From: Jeotgalibaca sp052266715
GTDB lineage: Bacteria; Bacillota; Bacilli; Lactobacillales; Aerococcaceae
Length of the DNA: 64,000 nucleotides
Direction: 5' to 3' (one strand)
Assembly: GCA_052266715.1 (NCBI GenBank)
Contig: JBQPRB010000004.1
The translations under genes were made by a program, and so were the position numbers. The stretch's first letter is position 1. Every line of letters starts with the position of its first letter. Positions 1 to 8,075 of this stretch are shown in pieces. The notes under the pieces were generated by a model that worked only from the letters and a program-made list of their open reading frames with translations, searched no databases and had not been told where the DNA came from.

Positions 1-450
1 ACGACCGGAGAAGAGTTGGAACTGTCGTCCTTCCGCAACGTCCAGAAGGCGAAAGAGATGGTCGCGAAGTACAACCGCAAAATCCGGAATCAGCGCAACG
101 ATTATCTGCACAAGTACACGACCCATCTCGTCCAAAACTACGACACTATCGTCCTGGAGGATTTACGCACCCAAAACATGATGAAGAACCGGAAACTTTC
201 CCGCTCCATCGCGGACGCCAGCTGGGCGATAATCAAGTCCATGCTGGCATACAAGTGCGCGTGGTATGGAAAGAACCTGGTCCTGGTTAACGCGTCTTAC
301 ACGAGCCAGGATTGTTCTGCCTGCGGGCGTCCGGACGGAAAGAAGCCGCTCCACATCCGCGAATGGACCTGTCCGGGATGCCACGCGCATCACGACCGGG
401 ATATCAATGCTGCAAGGAATATCCTTGCCAAAGCGTCCGCCGGACGGTAA
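1..450 (+). CDS. tnpB: RNA-guided nuclease TnpB, C-terminal part (IS200/IS605 superfamily), cut by window edge
   Basis: The frame is open from base 1, so the N-terminus lies outside the window; 149 codons are visible. Seen: the RuvC-II type stretch IVLEDL near codon 52, a four-cysteine zinc ribbon (CSACG then CPGC, about codons 104-129) and the RuvC-III motif HDRDINAARN just before the stop. This is the standard C-terminal half of TnpB/IS1341-type OrfB, an RNA-guided DNA endonuclease that works with an RNA made from the element's right end. Codon and base use is much richer in G+C than the neighbouring genes, a sign of recent transfer. No tnpA is visible. Whether the gene is full length cannot be judged from here. 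Confidence 0.93.
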   Translation, partial: TTGEELELSSFRNVQKAKEMVAKYNRKIRNQRNDYLHKYTTHLVQNYDTIVLEDLRTQNMMKNRKLSRSIADASWAIIKSMLAYKCAWYGKNLVLVNASYTSQDCSACGRPDGKKPLHIREWTCPGCHAHHDRDINAARNILAKASAGR

Positions 451-567
451 ACGGCACGAGCCAGGGACTGGCTCTGGTCAAGAGACGTACCCGCTGCCCG
501 TTGGAAACCCATCGGGTAAGGCAGCGTTGTTCCCAGAAGCTCGGGCATTCATGCCCGAGTAGTTCAC
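451..567 (+). ncRNA. Right end of the TnpB element and likely reRNA (omegaRNA) scaffold
   Basis: Directly after the tnpB stop come two hairpins: CGCTGCC (492-498) with GGCAGCG (520-526), and CTCGGGCA (540-547) with TGCCCGAG (552-559) around TTCA. The element then closes with TAGTTCAC (560-567), a typical right-end signature of IS200/IS605-group elements. In TnpB systems the reRNA begins inside the 3' part of tnpB, runs through these hairpins and uses the first about 16-20 bases outside the element as guide. Here the guide would start at 568. Assignment of hairpins is direct; the RNA role is inferred from the family. Confidence 0.65.
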
Positions 568-621
568 GCTTGAGTTATGCACAACTTCATTGGGGATAAC
601 CTATTTCATGCAGAAAACATA

Positions 622-662
622 AAAAACGTCACGTTCCAGTGAATGGAAACGTGACGTTTTTA
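622..662 (-). terminator. Terminator of the yfcC transcription unit
   Basis: Inverted repeat AAAACGTCACGTT / AAACGTGACGTTTT flanked by A and T runs, ending 11 bases past the yfcC stop. It is symmetric and would also stop transcription coming out of the TnpB element. Confidence 0.85.
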
Positions 663-672
663 TTACTCTTTA

Positions 673-2064
673 TTAAAACGGTCCGTAGTTTGTGTAGTAG
701 GCAATCACCAAGAAGACTACCCCTACTAACAACCAAATAATCATAAGCGGGCCTAAGTAGCGCACCCATTTACTATAAGGGATTTTGGCAATGGATAGTT
801 GCGCCATCAAAACACCTGATGTCAGCATAATGGAATCCATGAAGCCTGCCCCTAGTTGATAAGCCATAACGGCTGTTTGTCTAGTAATACCCACAGCATC
901 CGCAAGTGGCACCATGATTGGCATGGTTGCCGCTGCTTGTCCGGATCCAGAAGGGATAATGAAGTTGATAATGATTTGGATGACGTACATAGCGACTGCC
1001 GCCAGCGCACCAGGCAACCCTTCAACGGTTCCTGCCAAGAAGTTAACGATTGTATCAATAATCATGCCATCTTCCATAACGATTACAATTGAACGTGCCA
1101 CACCAACAATTAGTGCAGCAAAGACCATATCTTTCGCACCTATTACAAACAAATCGGCAATTTTACTTGGTCCATAACCATAAGCAAAACCACCAATAAC
1201 ACCGGTAATCATGAAAATTGCCCCGATTTCTTGAATATACCACCCGTATTGAATGACCCCAAAAGCAATGGCCAAGATGCCTGCCAAGAAAATCAAGCCA
1301 ACCATAATGTGACGTCTTTCCATTTCAACGAAATCTGTTTTCTCAACTTTATGCTCTTGATCAAATTCGTTGTAAACAAAACTCTTGGTTGGGTCTTTTT
1401 TAACCATGTTGGCATAACGCATAATGTATACAGATGTAATAATCCATAAAACTATGAACAATGCGATTCGCATTCCCATTCCAGAAAAAGTAGGTAGTTC
1501 CGCAATCCCTTGTGCAATCCCAACTGCAAATGGATTCAAGAAGCCGGCACTAAAGCCGATGGCCGCTCCCGAGGCAATAATACTCATCCCTACAATTGCA
1601 TCAAATCCTAGCGCCCATGCCAAGGAAATACCCATTGGTATAAATACAATTGTTTCTTCAGAAAAACCAAGTGTCGCGCCTGCGATACCAAACACCATCA
1701 GGAAGACCGGAATTACCAAACTCTCTCTTCCGTTTAGTTTTTGGGAAAGTTTATAAATCAATGCTTCAACCGTACCTGTTTCATTGATGACAGTAAATGC
1801 GCCACCAATCAAAAAGATGAAGAATGAAATCTCTGCCGAATCAGTTAAACCACGCGGAATCGAATTGATGATTTCAAAAAATCCTTGTGGGTTTGAAGCC
1901 ACAGCGTGCCATGAACCGGGTACTGCAATTGTTCGTCCTGCTTGTTCAATCCTTTCAAATTGTCCAGCCGGTACAATCCAGGTTAAGATTGCCATAACCA
2001 ACATAACGCCAATTAAAAGGACGTAAGTGTGGGGAATCTTAAACGAAAATCTCTTTTTTTCCAT
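673..2064 (-). CDS. yfcC: YfcC-family 12-TM transporter, probably lysine-controlled
   Basis: 463 residues, almost entirely hydrophobic helices, with a short positively charged N-terminus (MEKKRFSFKIPHTYVLL), a WIVPAGQF stretch near residue 30 and a GSGQAAATMPIM loop near residue 385. These features belong to the YfcC/DcuC-like C4-dicarboxylate carrier (AbgT-related) superfamily of secondary membrane transporters, whose substrates are poorly known and include amino acids and peptides. The start is set by AAAGGAGAG nine bases upstream. It is a monocistronic unit: its leader carries a lysine riboswitch with a terminator, and a terminator follows the stop. The riboswitch argues that the substrate is lysine or a lysine-related compound; that is inference. 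Confidence 0.88.
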   Translation of the reverse strand: MEKKRFSFKIPHTYVLLIGVMLVMAILTWIVPAGQFERIEQAGRTIAVPGSWHAVASNPQGFFEIINSIPRGLTDSAEISFFIFLIGGAFTVINETGTVEALIYKLSQKLNGRESLVIPVFLMVFGIAGATLGFSEETIVFIPMGISLAWALGFDAIVGMSIIASGAAIGFSAGFLNPFAVGIAQGIAELPTFSGMGMRIALFIVLWIITSVYIMRYANMVKKDPTKSFVYNEFDQEHKVEKTDFVEMERRHIMVGLIFLAGILAIAFGVIQYGWYIQEIGAIFMITGVIGGFAYGYGPSKIADLFVIGAKDMVFAALIVGVARSIVIVMEDGMIIDTIVNFLAGTVEGLPGALAAVAMYVIQIIINFIIPSGSGQAAATMPIMVPLADAVGITRQTAVMAYQLGAGFMDSIMLTSGVLMAQLSIAKIPYSKWVRYLGPLMIIWLLVGVVFLVIAYYTNYGPF

Positions 2065-2099
2065 TGTGTTCTCTCCTTTTTTTAATTAAGCCGAGAAAC

Positions 2100-2137
2100 A
2101 AAAATACCCTCCGAATAGCAAAAGGCTTTCGAAGGGT
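2100..2137 (-). terminator. Riboswitch-controlled terminator in the yfcC leader
   Basis: On the minus strand ACCCTTCGAAAGC pairs with GCTATTCGGAGGGT (one bulged A, loop CTTTT) and is followed by ATTTTTGTTT. It lies between the lysine aptamer and the yfcC ribosome site, so it is the expression platform of a transcriptional OFF switch. Confidence 0.9.
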
Positions 2138-2154
2138 CCTTCTGCCCGCAATAA

Positions 2155-2290
2155 TGAAAGTTCTCCAAAATAAACAATGGGCTTGTTTATTAGACAGTGT
2201 ACATCCTATTAGAATGTACCCCAGCATCAGGCTGATACTTCGGCGAAAATCCCTTTCGTTTCCTACTCTTTATTTTCGCATCCTCTTTCA
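2155..2290 (-). promoter_or_regulatory. Lysine riboswitch (L-box) aptamer
   Basis: Read on the minus strand, the conserved L-box blocks occur in the right order: P1 TGAAAG, then AGGATGCG, AAAGAGTA, GAAAGGG, TCGCCGAAG, GCTGG, a P4 hairpin GTACAT/ATGTAC, CTGTC, a P5 hairpin AATAAACAA/TTGTTTATT, TTGGAG and the closing P1 strand CTTTCA. P2 and P3 are shorter than in Bacillus lysC. With the terminator at 2100-2137 it should shut off yfcC when lysine is abundant. Confidence 0.95.
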
Positions 2291-2315
2291 AAATCGACTC
2301 AAATTATCACATTCA

Positions 2316-2345
2316 ATAGTACCGCATCATGATGGTGAATATCAA
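2316..2345 (-). promoter_or_regulatory. Promoter of the lysine riboswitch-yfcC unit
   Basis: -35 TTGATA (2340-2345), 18-bp spacer, -10 TACTAT (2316-2321). Transcription would begin about 18 bases before the aptamer. The -35 overlaps the stop of the gene upstream. Confidence 0.6.
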
Positions 2346-3064
2346 TGGTTTTGTGCAACTATTTTTTTTAGTTCATTATGAATACGCTTATACTCATCAA
2401 ATCCTAATACCGGGTTGTGAGAAGCAAAGTAAGTATAGGCTTGTTCTGTACGAACTAAATAGTACTCAGGCTTAATCGGCAATTTTTTTATCTTCTTTGT
2501 AGCGCCTTCCTCATTTATCAAGTAACGCTGATTCAAGGCAAATAACACCTGATTCCAACTGCTTACCGTTCGGAAGAAGCAACCCAGAGTATAATGAATA
2601 TCACCGCGAGCGGCTGCTTTAACAGCATTCTCCATTGAATAAGTTGCTTCGAACATAAAATGGTCGATTATTTCTGTTTTCAATTTGGATGGGTAAACTT
2701 CGAGTCTTTTCTTCATTGCTGATAAGGGCTTATTACTACTTTCCCATAGAATCTGGCTGTCGTAAATTTCTGCTGCATAAATCGTACTGACGAAACCGTG
2801 AGGATGTCCTGATCGATAATCAATGGTGATACGTCCTTCCAAACAATCAGCGATGGCTGTTTCTACACGTGCGTAATTTCTCCAGAGGGGACCAATTTCT
2901 GCACTTTGATCCTTATCCAATATCTCATTTATTGTGTCCCAGTCTAACGATTCTTCATAATACAAACAAAGTTCATGATCCGAGTCCGGGAATGCTTCAC
3001 CCGATACAATCCCAACAATTCCAGGTACTTTCATTAGTTCAGCCATTAAATTTTCACTCTTCAT
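2342..3064 (-). CDS. Nucleotidyltransferase-fold protein with a lost catalytic motif
   Basis: 240 residues. The C-terminal two thirds (around PHGFVSTIYAAEIYDSQILW and the helical part with FFRTVSSWNQVLFALNQRYL) look like the DUF4037-type nucleotidyltransferase family. The N-terminus begins with VPGIVGIVSGEAFPDSDHELCLYY, where active members have a GGSRxxG...DxDL signature. The glycine-serine loop is shortened and only a DSDHEL remnant remains, so it is probably not an active transferase. AAACGAGGCGGGGGGAT lies upstream of the ATG. It is a single gene between the YeiH terminator and the yfcC promoter. Function unknown. Confidence 0.7.
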   Translation of the reverse strand: MKSENLMAELMKVPGIVGIVSGEAFPDSDHELCLYYEESLDWDTINEILDKDQSAEIGPLWRNYARVETAIADCLEGRITIDYRSGHPHGFVSTIYAAEIYDSQILWESSNKPLSAMKKRLEVYPSKLKTEIIDHFMFEATYSMENAVKAAARGDIHYTLGCFFRTVSSWNQVLFALNQRYLINEEGATKKIKKLPIKPEYYLVRTEQAYTYFASHNPVLGFDEYKRIHNELKKIVAQNH

Positions 3065-3129
3065 TCAATCCCCCCGCCTCGTTTCCTATATTTTATGCGA
3101 TAACTGGATTAATTCCTAATCTTATCTCC

Positions 3130-3162
3130 AAAAATAAAAACTGCCCTAAAGGACAGTTTTTT
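3130..3162 (-). terminator. Terminator after yeiH
   Basis: AAAACTGTCC TTTA GGGCAGTTTT hairpin followed by a T-rich run on the minus strand, touching the yeiH stop codon. Confidence 0.85.
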
Positions 3163-4214
3163 TAATTCATATAGCGCAAAATGCCTGCTTGGGCAAATAA
3201 TGAGACAATAACTACTGAAACATCAATGATGACACCCGCGACCATGGGCTTGATTCCCACCCCGGCAATTTCTTTGAAACTTGTTTTCAATCCGATAGCA
3301 GCCAAGGCCATGGATAAAAAGAATTTTGATAGGAAAGAAATGACAGCAATAGTGGAATCTGGCAACATTCCTGTACTTCTAATTCCCACAACTGCCAAGA
3401 ATCCCATTATAAACCAAGGGAAAATCTTCCGGACACTCACTTTTTCTGCTGCTTGCGATGGCGTTTCTTTCTTGGCATAAATCCATGAAAAAATGAGAAC
3501 AATCGGGACGATAAATAAAGTTCTCGTCAGTTTTACGACAGTCGCCAATACACCTGCTGCTTCGGAAAAAGCATATCCAGCCGCAACGACCGATGAGGTA
3601 TCATTTACAGCCGTCCCAATCCAAAGCCCATACGCTGTATCACTCAGTCCCAGCATTTGGCCAATCCAAGGAAATGCAATGACTGTCAGCATATCAAAAA
3701 TAAAAGTAGCCGATATTGCATAAGCGATGTCACGGTTTTTAGCGTGAATGGTTGGGCCCAATGTTGCTACTGCTGTTCCCCCACAGATTGCCGTACTTAT
3801 TGAAAGGAGACTGGCCAACTTCCAATTGATCTTGAATACTTTTTTACAAATATAGCCCACTCCAAAAGCAGTAAGTAAAGTGAACATCATCAAAACCAGC
3901 GCATATTTCCCTGCTTCGATAACTTGGGAAAAACTTAGCGTAATCCCGGCCAGAATAATACCTGCACGCAAAACTTTTTTAGCGGTCCAATTTATACCAT
4001 TGTCATAACCATCTGTGCGGGCAACGAATGGATTTAACAACATTCCCAACAGCAGCGCAATTAGGGTTCCTCCCAGAATTCCGGAAGGAAGAATTGCACT
4101 GACCACATAAGCAACAGTAGCAATTCCTGCAGATAGAACAATTCCTCGAAAGTTTTTATTAGCATCAGTCATATTAACTTTTACATCCCCTTGTTCAGAA
4201 TTTTTCATCTCCAT
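3162..4214 (-). CDS. YeiH-family putative sulfate exporter (UPF0324)
   Basis: 350 residues with about ten membrane helices after a polar 20-residue N-terminus. The stretches GILGGTLIALLLGMLLNP, AGIILAGITLSFSQV, AICGGTAVATLGP and GLWIGTAVNDTSSVVAAG are hallmarks of the YeiH/UPF0324 family (Cons_hypoth698), membrane proteins often annotated as sulfate exporters without biochemical proof. The start overlaps the end of the MATE gene by 20 bases, so it is the third gene of a translationally coupled operon. No strong ribosome site precedes the first ATG; the internal ATG of MTDANKN (4172) is an alternative start. Ends at its own terminator. Confidence 0.88.
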   Translation of the reverse strand: MEMKNSEQGDVKVNMTDANKNFRGIVLSAGIATVAYVVSAILPSGILGGTLIALLLGMLLNPFVARTDGYDNGINWTAKKVLRAGIILAGITLSFSQVIEAGKYALVLMMFTLLTAFGVGYICKKVFKINWKLASLLSISTAICGGTAVATLGPTIHAKNRDIAYAISATFIFDMLTVIAFPWIGQMLGLSDTAYGLWIGTAVNDTSSVVAAGYAFSEAAGVLATVVKLTRTLFIVPIVLIFSWIYAKKETPSQAAEKVSVRKIFPWFIMGFLAVVGIRSTGMLPDSTIAVISFLSKFFLSMALAAIGLKTSFKEIAGVGIKPMVAGVIIDVSVVIVSLFAQAGILRYMN

Positions 4215-5559
4215 AAAGTGGTTCTATATAGTGCTTGTTAACAAATTTCATGTAACGAATGCCCAATAACAGTGCGGCTATTTCGGAAATAAGGAATGCC
4301 CACCAAATATTGTTGATGTTACCTGTTAAAGACATCAAATAGGCAATTGGTAATAGTAATACAAGTTGACGAATCATCGAAATAACCAAACTATATTTCC
4401 CTAAACCGAAAGCCTGGAAAACAGAACCCAGTACAATACTGGCACCGGCTAAAATGAAGTGAATACTGATAATACGTAAAGCTGGTTTCCCAATTTCAAT
4501 CATTTGCGGGGAAGCATTAAAAAGTCCCAGTAAAAATTCGGGAAACACCTGAAAAACAATAAATCCCGTAATCATTATGATTGATGCATAACGAATGGCC
4601 AATCCGATTGCTTCTTTTATCCGATCAGGTTTACGTGCACCCAGGTTATAACCGATAATCGGCACCATTCCATTGTTCATCCCAAAAACAGGCATGAACA
4701 CAAAACTTTGTAGTCGGAAATAAACGCCATAAACGGCTGTAGCCGTTGAACTGAAACCAATCAAAATATTATTCATGGCAATATTCAATAAAGAACCAAC
4801 TGACATCATGATCATGGACGGAACACCAACAGAGTAAATCTCTTTAATGATTGCCATTTTGGGCTTGAAACTCTTCAATGATAATTTAATTTCATGGTTA
4901 TATTTTAGGTGGAAATAAAACCCAATCAAAGCACTGAAAACTTGACCAATAACCGTTGCCCAAGCTGCCCCGGCTGTTCCCATAGCAGGGAGGCCAAACC
5001 AACCAAAAATCATGATAGGGTCTAAAACGATATTAATAATGGCGCCGGCAGCTTGCGAAATCATCGAGTAGAAAGTCAATCCCGTTGATTGTAGAAAACG
5101 TTCAAAGGTTATTTGCATGAAGCTACCAAAACTAAAAATTGATACAATGCGCAAATAATCGGTTCCGTGCGCGATAATTTCGGGATTACTTGTTTGGGCA
5201 TTAAAGAATGCCGGTACCAGGAACAGTCCGGCAATCAAAAATATTAATGAATGCATGATATTTAAAAATAAACCGTTACCGGCAGTGATTCCTGCACCTT
5301 CTGGATTCTTTTGCCCTAAACGACGAGAAACCAAGGCATTGATCCCAACCCCTGCTCCACCTGAAATTGCAATCATCAGGTTTTGGATTGGGAATGCCAA
5401 GGTTACTCCCGTCAAGGCTTCTTCACTGATTTGGGCAACAAACATACTGTCAACAATGTTGTATAAGGCTTGTACCAACATCGAAATCATGACTGGTACT
5501 GACATTTTAATTAGTAAGCGACCAATGGGCATCGTACCCATTTTATTCTCTTTCTCCAT
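4195..5559 (-). CDS. MATE family efflux transporter
   Basis: 454 residues, twelve predicted helices in two related halves, beginning MGTMPIGRLLIKMSVPVMISMLVQ and containing the usual YNIVDSMFVA segment near residue 36. These are typical of the DinF/NorM MATE exporters, which expel drugs or metabolites using a Na+ or H+ gradient. GGAGG lies six bases before the ATG. It overlaps the preceding GyrI-like gene by 17 bases and the following yeiH by 20, so the three are one operon. The small-molecule binding GyrI-like partner suggests drug or metabolite efflux, but the substrate is unknown. Confidence 0.93.
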   Translation of the reverse strand: MEKENKMGTMPIGRLLIKMSVPVMISMLVQALYNIVDSMFVAQISEEALTGVTLAFPIQNLMIAISGGAGVGINALVSRRLGQKNPEGAGITAGNGLFLNIMHSLIFLIAGLFLVPAFFNAQTSNPEIIAHGTDYLRIVSIFSFGSFMQITFERFLQSTGLTFYSMISQAAGAIINIVLDPIMIFGWFGLPAMGTAGAAWATVIGQVFSALIGFYFHLKYNHEIKLSLKSFKPKMAIIKEIYSVGVPSMIMMSVGSLLNIAMNNILIGFSSTATAVYGVYFRLQSFVFMPVFGMNNGMVPIIGYNLGARKPDRIKEAIGLAIRYASIIMITGFIVFQVFPEFLLGLFNASPQMIEIGKPALRIISIHFILAGASIVLGSVFQAFGLGKYSLVISMIRQLVLLLPIAYLMSLTGNINNIWWAFLISEIAALLLGIRYMKFVNKHYIEPLYGDEKF

Positions 5560-6025
5560 TTACATCCTCCAAAATAGGAATCAAGATTTGTGTCAATAAC
5601 AACTCCTCTTGAACCCCTTCATTCAAATATATTTCTTCTGACTCCCCTGTTGTTTCAAAATGATTCTCTTTTAACCATTCATCCATCTCACGATATACGT
5701 GGGGAATCTTATTGTGAGGTCCTTGATGAATACAAGAGAGGTACAAACCCGCTACTTTTTCGGAAGTTGTAATTTCTTCTTCACCAGCCATCCTTTCAAA
5801 AGTGGGGTACCCCGCTTCCATGTCTACGTCTTTCTTGGAAAATGAATGATAGGTCACAAAAAAGTCGCCGGCAGGATGAGCATCAATAAGATTAAAATAC
5901 GCGATGAGTTTTTCACGTGCTTCTGCCATTTCACTTTTCAATTCTTTTAAGGGAACGGTAGACCGGACAACTAAACTCGCTATTTGGGGACGTTCTATCA
6001 CAAGCCAATCGCTGATTCTGGGCAT
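5543..6025 (-). CDS. GyrI-like small-molecule binding domain protein
   Basis: 160 residues from the ATG of MPRISDW, chosen because AAAGGAGGAG lies seven bases before it; the frame is open further upstream without a ribosome site. The protein is a single AraC-effector-binding/GyrI-like (SOUL-like fold) domain: VIERPQIASLVVRSTVPLKEL, a middle GDFFVTYHS strand and a late IYLNEGVQEELLLTQILIPI strand with the usual conserved acidic end. Such domains bind hydrophobic or cationic drugs in multidrug regulators. There is no DNA-binding domain here. It heads the operon with a MATE pump, suggesting a sequestering or accessory role. Confidence 0.75.
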   Translation of the reverse strand: MPRISDWLVIERPQIASLVVRSTVPLKELKSEMAEAREKLIAYFNLIDAHPAGDFFVTYHSFSKKDVDMEAGYPTFERMAGEEEITTSEKVAGLYLSCIHQGPHNKIPHVYREMDEWLKENHFETTGESEEIYLNEGVQEELLLTQILIPILEDVNGERE

Positions 6026-6059
6026 TTTAGTCTCCTCCTTTCTCTTCCATTTTTCCAAC

Positions 6060-6088
6060 CAAAGCATAGCATATTTCAACAATAAGCT
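6060..6088 (-). promoter_or_regulatory. Likely promoter of the GyrI-MATE-YeiH operon
   Basis: Minus strand TTGATA, 16-bp spacer, TATGCT, about 40 bases before the GyrI-like start. It lies back to back with the promoter of the CAP-domain gene. Confidence 0.45.
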
Positions 6089-6125
6089 CTATCAATTGAT
6101 TTTGCTAGGGACTGGAAAAGCTCTT

Positions 6126-6134
6126 TGATATAAT
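6126..6134 (+). promoter_or_regulatory. Extended -10 promoter of the CAP-domain gene
   Basis: TGATATAAT is a TGN extended -10; no good -35 is present. The start codon is only 22 bases after it, with AAAAGGGG between, so the leader is very short. Confidence 0.55.
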
Positions 6135-6155
6135 CATTGAAAAGGGGATGATAAA

Positions 6156-6752
6156 ATGCGGCGCGGCTTTAGACGAATAGTGACCCTGTTAGTGCTTTTT
6201 TTGCTTGCTTGGTATGTGTTTGATACAGGTTTTATACAAGACAAGCTCATCCCCAAATTGAACGAGATTTTAACGGTTGAGGAAATCCAACAAGAAGAAC
6301 CACTCTCGAACTCTTCCTTCATGCGCACCCCCATCGAAGCACCTGCAGAAATTGATATCGAACTAATCCGGGATACAATTTTCCACCTTACCAATGACTT
6401 ACGTCGTGAACAAGGTGTCGGCCAGCTTACGCAAAATGAGATGCTGATTCAAGCGGCTGACACCCGTGCTTTAGAAACAGAACAAAGTTTTTCCCACACT
6501 CGCCCCAATGAAGATCCTTTCCATACCGTTTTGCAGGGTGTTTATGAATACCAAATGGCTGGTGAAAACCTGGCAATGGGAACTTATCATGGTACGGATA
6601 CCGAAATGGCTTCTTTCTTATTTGAGGGATGGGTGGAAAGCGAAGGCCATTATCAGAACATGATTGAGCCTGGGTTTACTGAAATAGGCGTTGGTGTCCA
6701 TTATGATGGTGAGATGTTTTATCTCGTGCAAATTTTCGGAACACCATTTTGA
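6156..6752 (+). CDS. Membrane-anchored CAP/SCP domain protein
   Basis: 198 residues. A basic N-terminus and one hydrophobic segment (about residues 8-25, LLVLFLLAWYVFDTGF) form a signal anchor, followed by a linker and a CAP domain (about 70-198). The domain shows FHLTNDLRREQGVG, ALETEQSFSHTRPNEDPF, AGENLAMG, FEGWVESEGHYQNMIEPGFTEIGVG, the pattern of bacterial YkwD-type CAP proteins. These are extracytoplasmic; their biochemical role in bacteria is unsettled. A monocistronic plus-strand gene in a mostly minus-strand stretch, closed by a strong terminator. Confidence 0.9.
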   Translation: MRRGFRRIVTLLVLFLLAWYVFDTGFIQDKLIPKLNEILTVEEIQQEEPLSNSSFMRTPIEAPAEIDIELIRDTIFHLTNDLRREQGVGQLTQNEMLIQAADTRALETEQSFSHTRPNEDPFHTVLQGVYEYQMAGENLAMGTYHGTDTEMASFLFEGWVESEGHYQNMIEPGFTEIGVGVHYDGEMFYLVQIFGTPF

Positions 6753-6761
6753 TAAATCGAA

Positions 6762-6789
6762 AGGCCAGGACCGCGTCCTGGCCTTTTTG
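6762..6789. terminator. Bidirectional terminator between convergent genes
   Basis: Perfect 10-bp stem AGGCCAGGAC / GTCCTGGCCT with loop CGC, then TTTTT. Serves the CAP gene and the HTH/carboxypeptidase operon from the other side. Confidence 0.92.
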
Positions 6790-6801
6790 TCTACTCACTT
6801 C

Positions 6802-7032
6802 TTAGTCTTCATCTTTTATATCAGGATCTTCCGGGATTGGCGTTTCCAGATATTCATCACGCGCCCGCTTCTGTTTTTCTATTTCCTTCAGGAAAAGATT
6901 AAACTGTTCGCGATAAATGAATATCTCGTCATCGACTTTTAAATAGCGGATTTGTTTTTCGCGCATAAGGCGAATAATTTCACTTACGGGTAAATCCAAA
7001 TAATCCGCGGTTTGTTCAATTGTCAAATACAT
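6802..7032 (-). CDS. Small excisionase-like helix-turn-helix protein
   Basis: 76 residues. Residues 1-50 (MYLTIEQTADYLDLPVSEIIRLMREKQIRYLKVDDEIFIYRE, cited in parts) match the HTH_17/MerR-like excisionase fold: helix-turn-helix followed by a wing, with the usual ADYL and a basic turn. A charged helical tail follows. It overlaps the end of the carboxypeptidase gene by 17 bases, so it is co-transcribed with it. No integrase or phage gene is near, so it is probably a stand-alone regulator or DNA-binding protein rather than an excisionase. Confidence 0.8.
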   Translation of the reverse strand: MYLTIEQTADYLDLPVSEIIRLMREKQIRYLKVDDEIFIYREQFNLFLKEIEKQKRARDEYLETPIPEDPDIKDED

Positions 7033-8053
7033 GGTCTACCCCTTCCGCCAGCTGGCGATATATATTGGCAGCGTCCTGAATATGCAACGGCTCCTCAATA
7101 TGACGGTCTTGGTCAACTGGGAAATCAGGTATCGCGTCCGCCCCTGCCGTCACCAAGACATATTTCTTACCATCAATTTGTGCTAGGGAAGCCAGGCAGA
7201 GACCCGCTTGTTCCGTAAAGCCGGTCTTCCCACCAATCATTAACCCTTTTAGTTCAGGTAGCTTCAGCAAAGGATTAAAGATGGTACTGTTCATGATAAA
7301 GCCTTCATTATTATAATTGGTGGCAGGCACCTCATGTTGCAAGGTAGTAAACACTTCATAAAAGGTGGAATTTTGCAGAGCAGTTAGAACAAGTTTGGCG
7401 ATATCTGCGACACTGGAAATATTTTCCGGATCATGCAATCCCGTGGCATTCGCATAGTGTGTGCGAGTCATTCCTAATTCAATGGCTTTTTGATTCATCA
7501 AAGCGACATAATCCGCCTCGGACCCTGCAATGAGATAGGCCAAAGCCAAGCAAGCATCTGCTCCTGATGGTAAAATAGCACCGTATAATAATTCTCGAAC
7601 GGTCGTTTTTTCTCCTGCCTCGAATCCACTGATTGAAGCACGGGCTTCAAATAAACCTTCGAAATATTCTTCCTGCATGATGATTTCTTGATCAAAATCC
7701 GTCAAATAATCCAGTGCTACAGCCACCGTCATAATTTTAGTTAAGGAAGCAGGGAAGACTATTTCACTACTTGCTTTTTCGGCTACTGTCTCACCGGTTT
7801 GAAAATCAAGCAAGATTACGTTGGGACTATTTGTTTTAGACAAATCTACCCGATTGCGGTTGATTTCTGGAATCACGGTTTCTGGTAATGATGGTTCTTT
7901 AACATCTTCTTTTTCAATTAAATTACCCGAATTTATAAAACCGATTGGCTCTATTTTTTGATAAAACGAATAGGTACTAATCACCACTAAACTCATAATC
8001 GTATATCGGACAAAACGTAATTTCCGCTTTTTCTTTTTTCTATTTCGTTTCAT
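7016..8053 (-). CDS. D-alanyl-D-alanine carboxypeptidase, S11 family, membrane-anchored
   Basis: 345 residues. A very basic start is followed by a signal-anchor (about 13-30) and a penicillin-binding-type peptidase domain. The nucleophile motif SLTK is at 103-106 and KTGFT at 276-280, as in DacA-type enzymes that trim the terminal D-Ala from peptidoglycan stem peptides outside the membrane. The middle motif, normally SxN, reads SGA (163-165). There is no clear C-terminal amphipathic anchor, so the N-terminal helix probably holds it in the membrane. It is co-transcribed with the small HTH gene behind it. Confidence 0.9.
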   Translation of the reverse strand: MKRNRKKKKRKLRFVRYTIMSLVVISTYSFYQKIEPIGFINSGNLIEKEDVKEPSLPETVIPEINRNRVDLSKTNSPNVILLDFQTGETVAEKASSEIVFPASLTKIMTVAVALDYLTDFDQEIIMQEEYFEGLFEARASISGFEAGEKTTVRELLYGAILPSGADACLALAYLIAGSEADYVALMNQKAIELGMTRTHYANATGLHDPENISSVADIAKLVLTALQNSTFYEVFTTLQHEVPATNYNNEGFIMNSTIFNPLLKLPELKGLMIGGKTGFTEQAGLCLASLAQIDGKKYVLVTAGADAIPDFPVDQDRHIEEPLHIQDAANIYRQLAEGVDHVFDN

Positions 8054-8075
8054 TGGTCTTCCCCTCCTTTCTACT

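Noticed and set aside
163..393. Minus-strand and shifted-frame reading frames inside the TnpB gene
   Set aside because: They are shadows of the GC-rich tnpB frame, with no ribosome site and no family resemblance.
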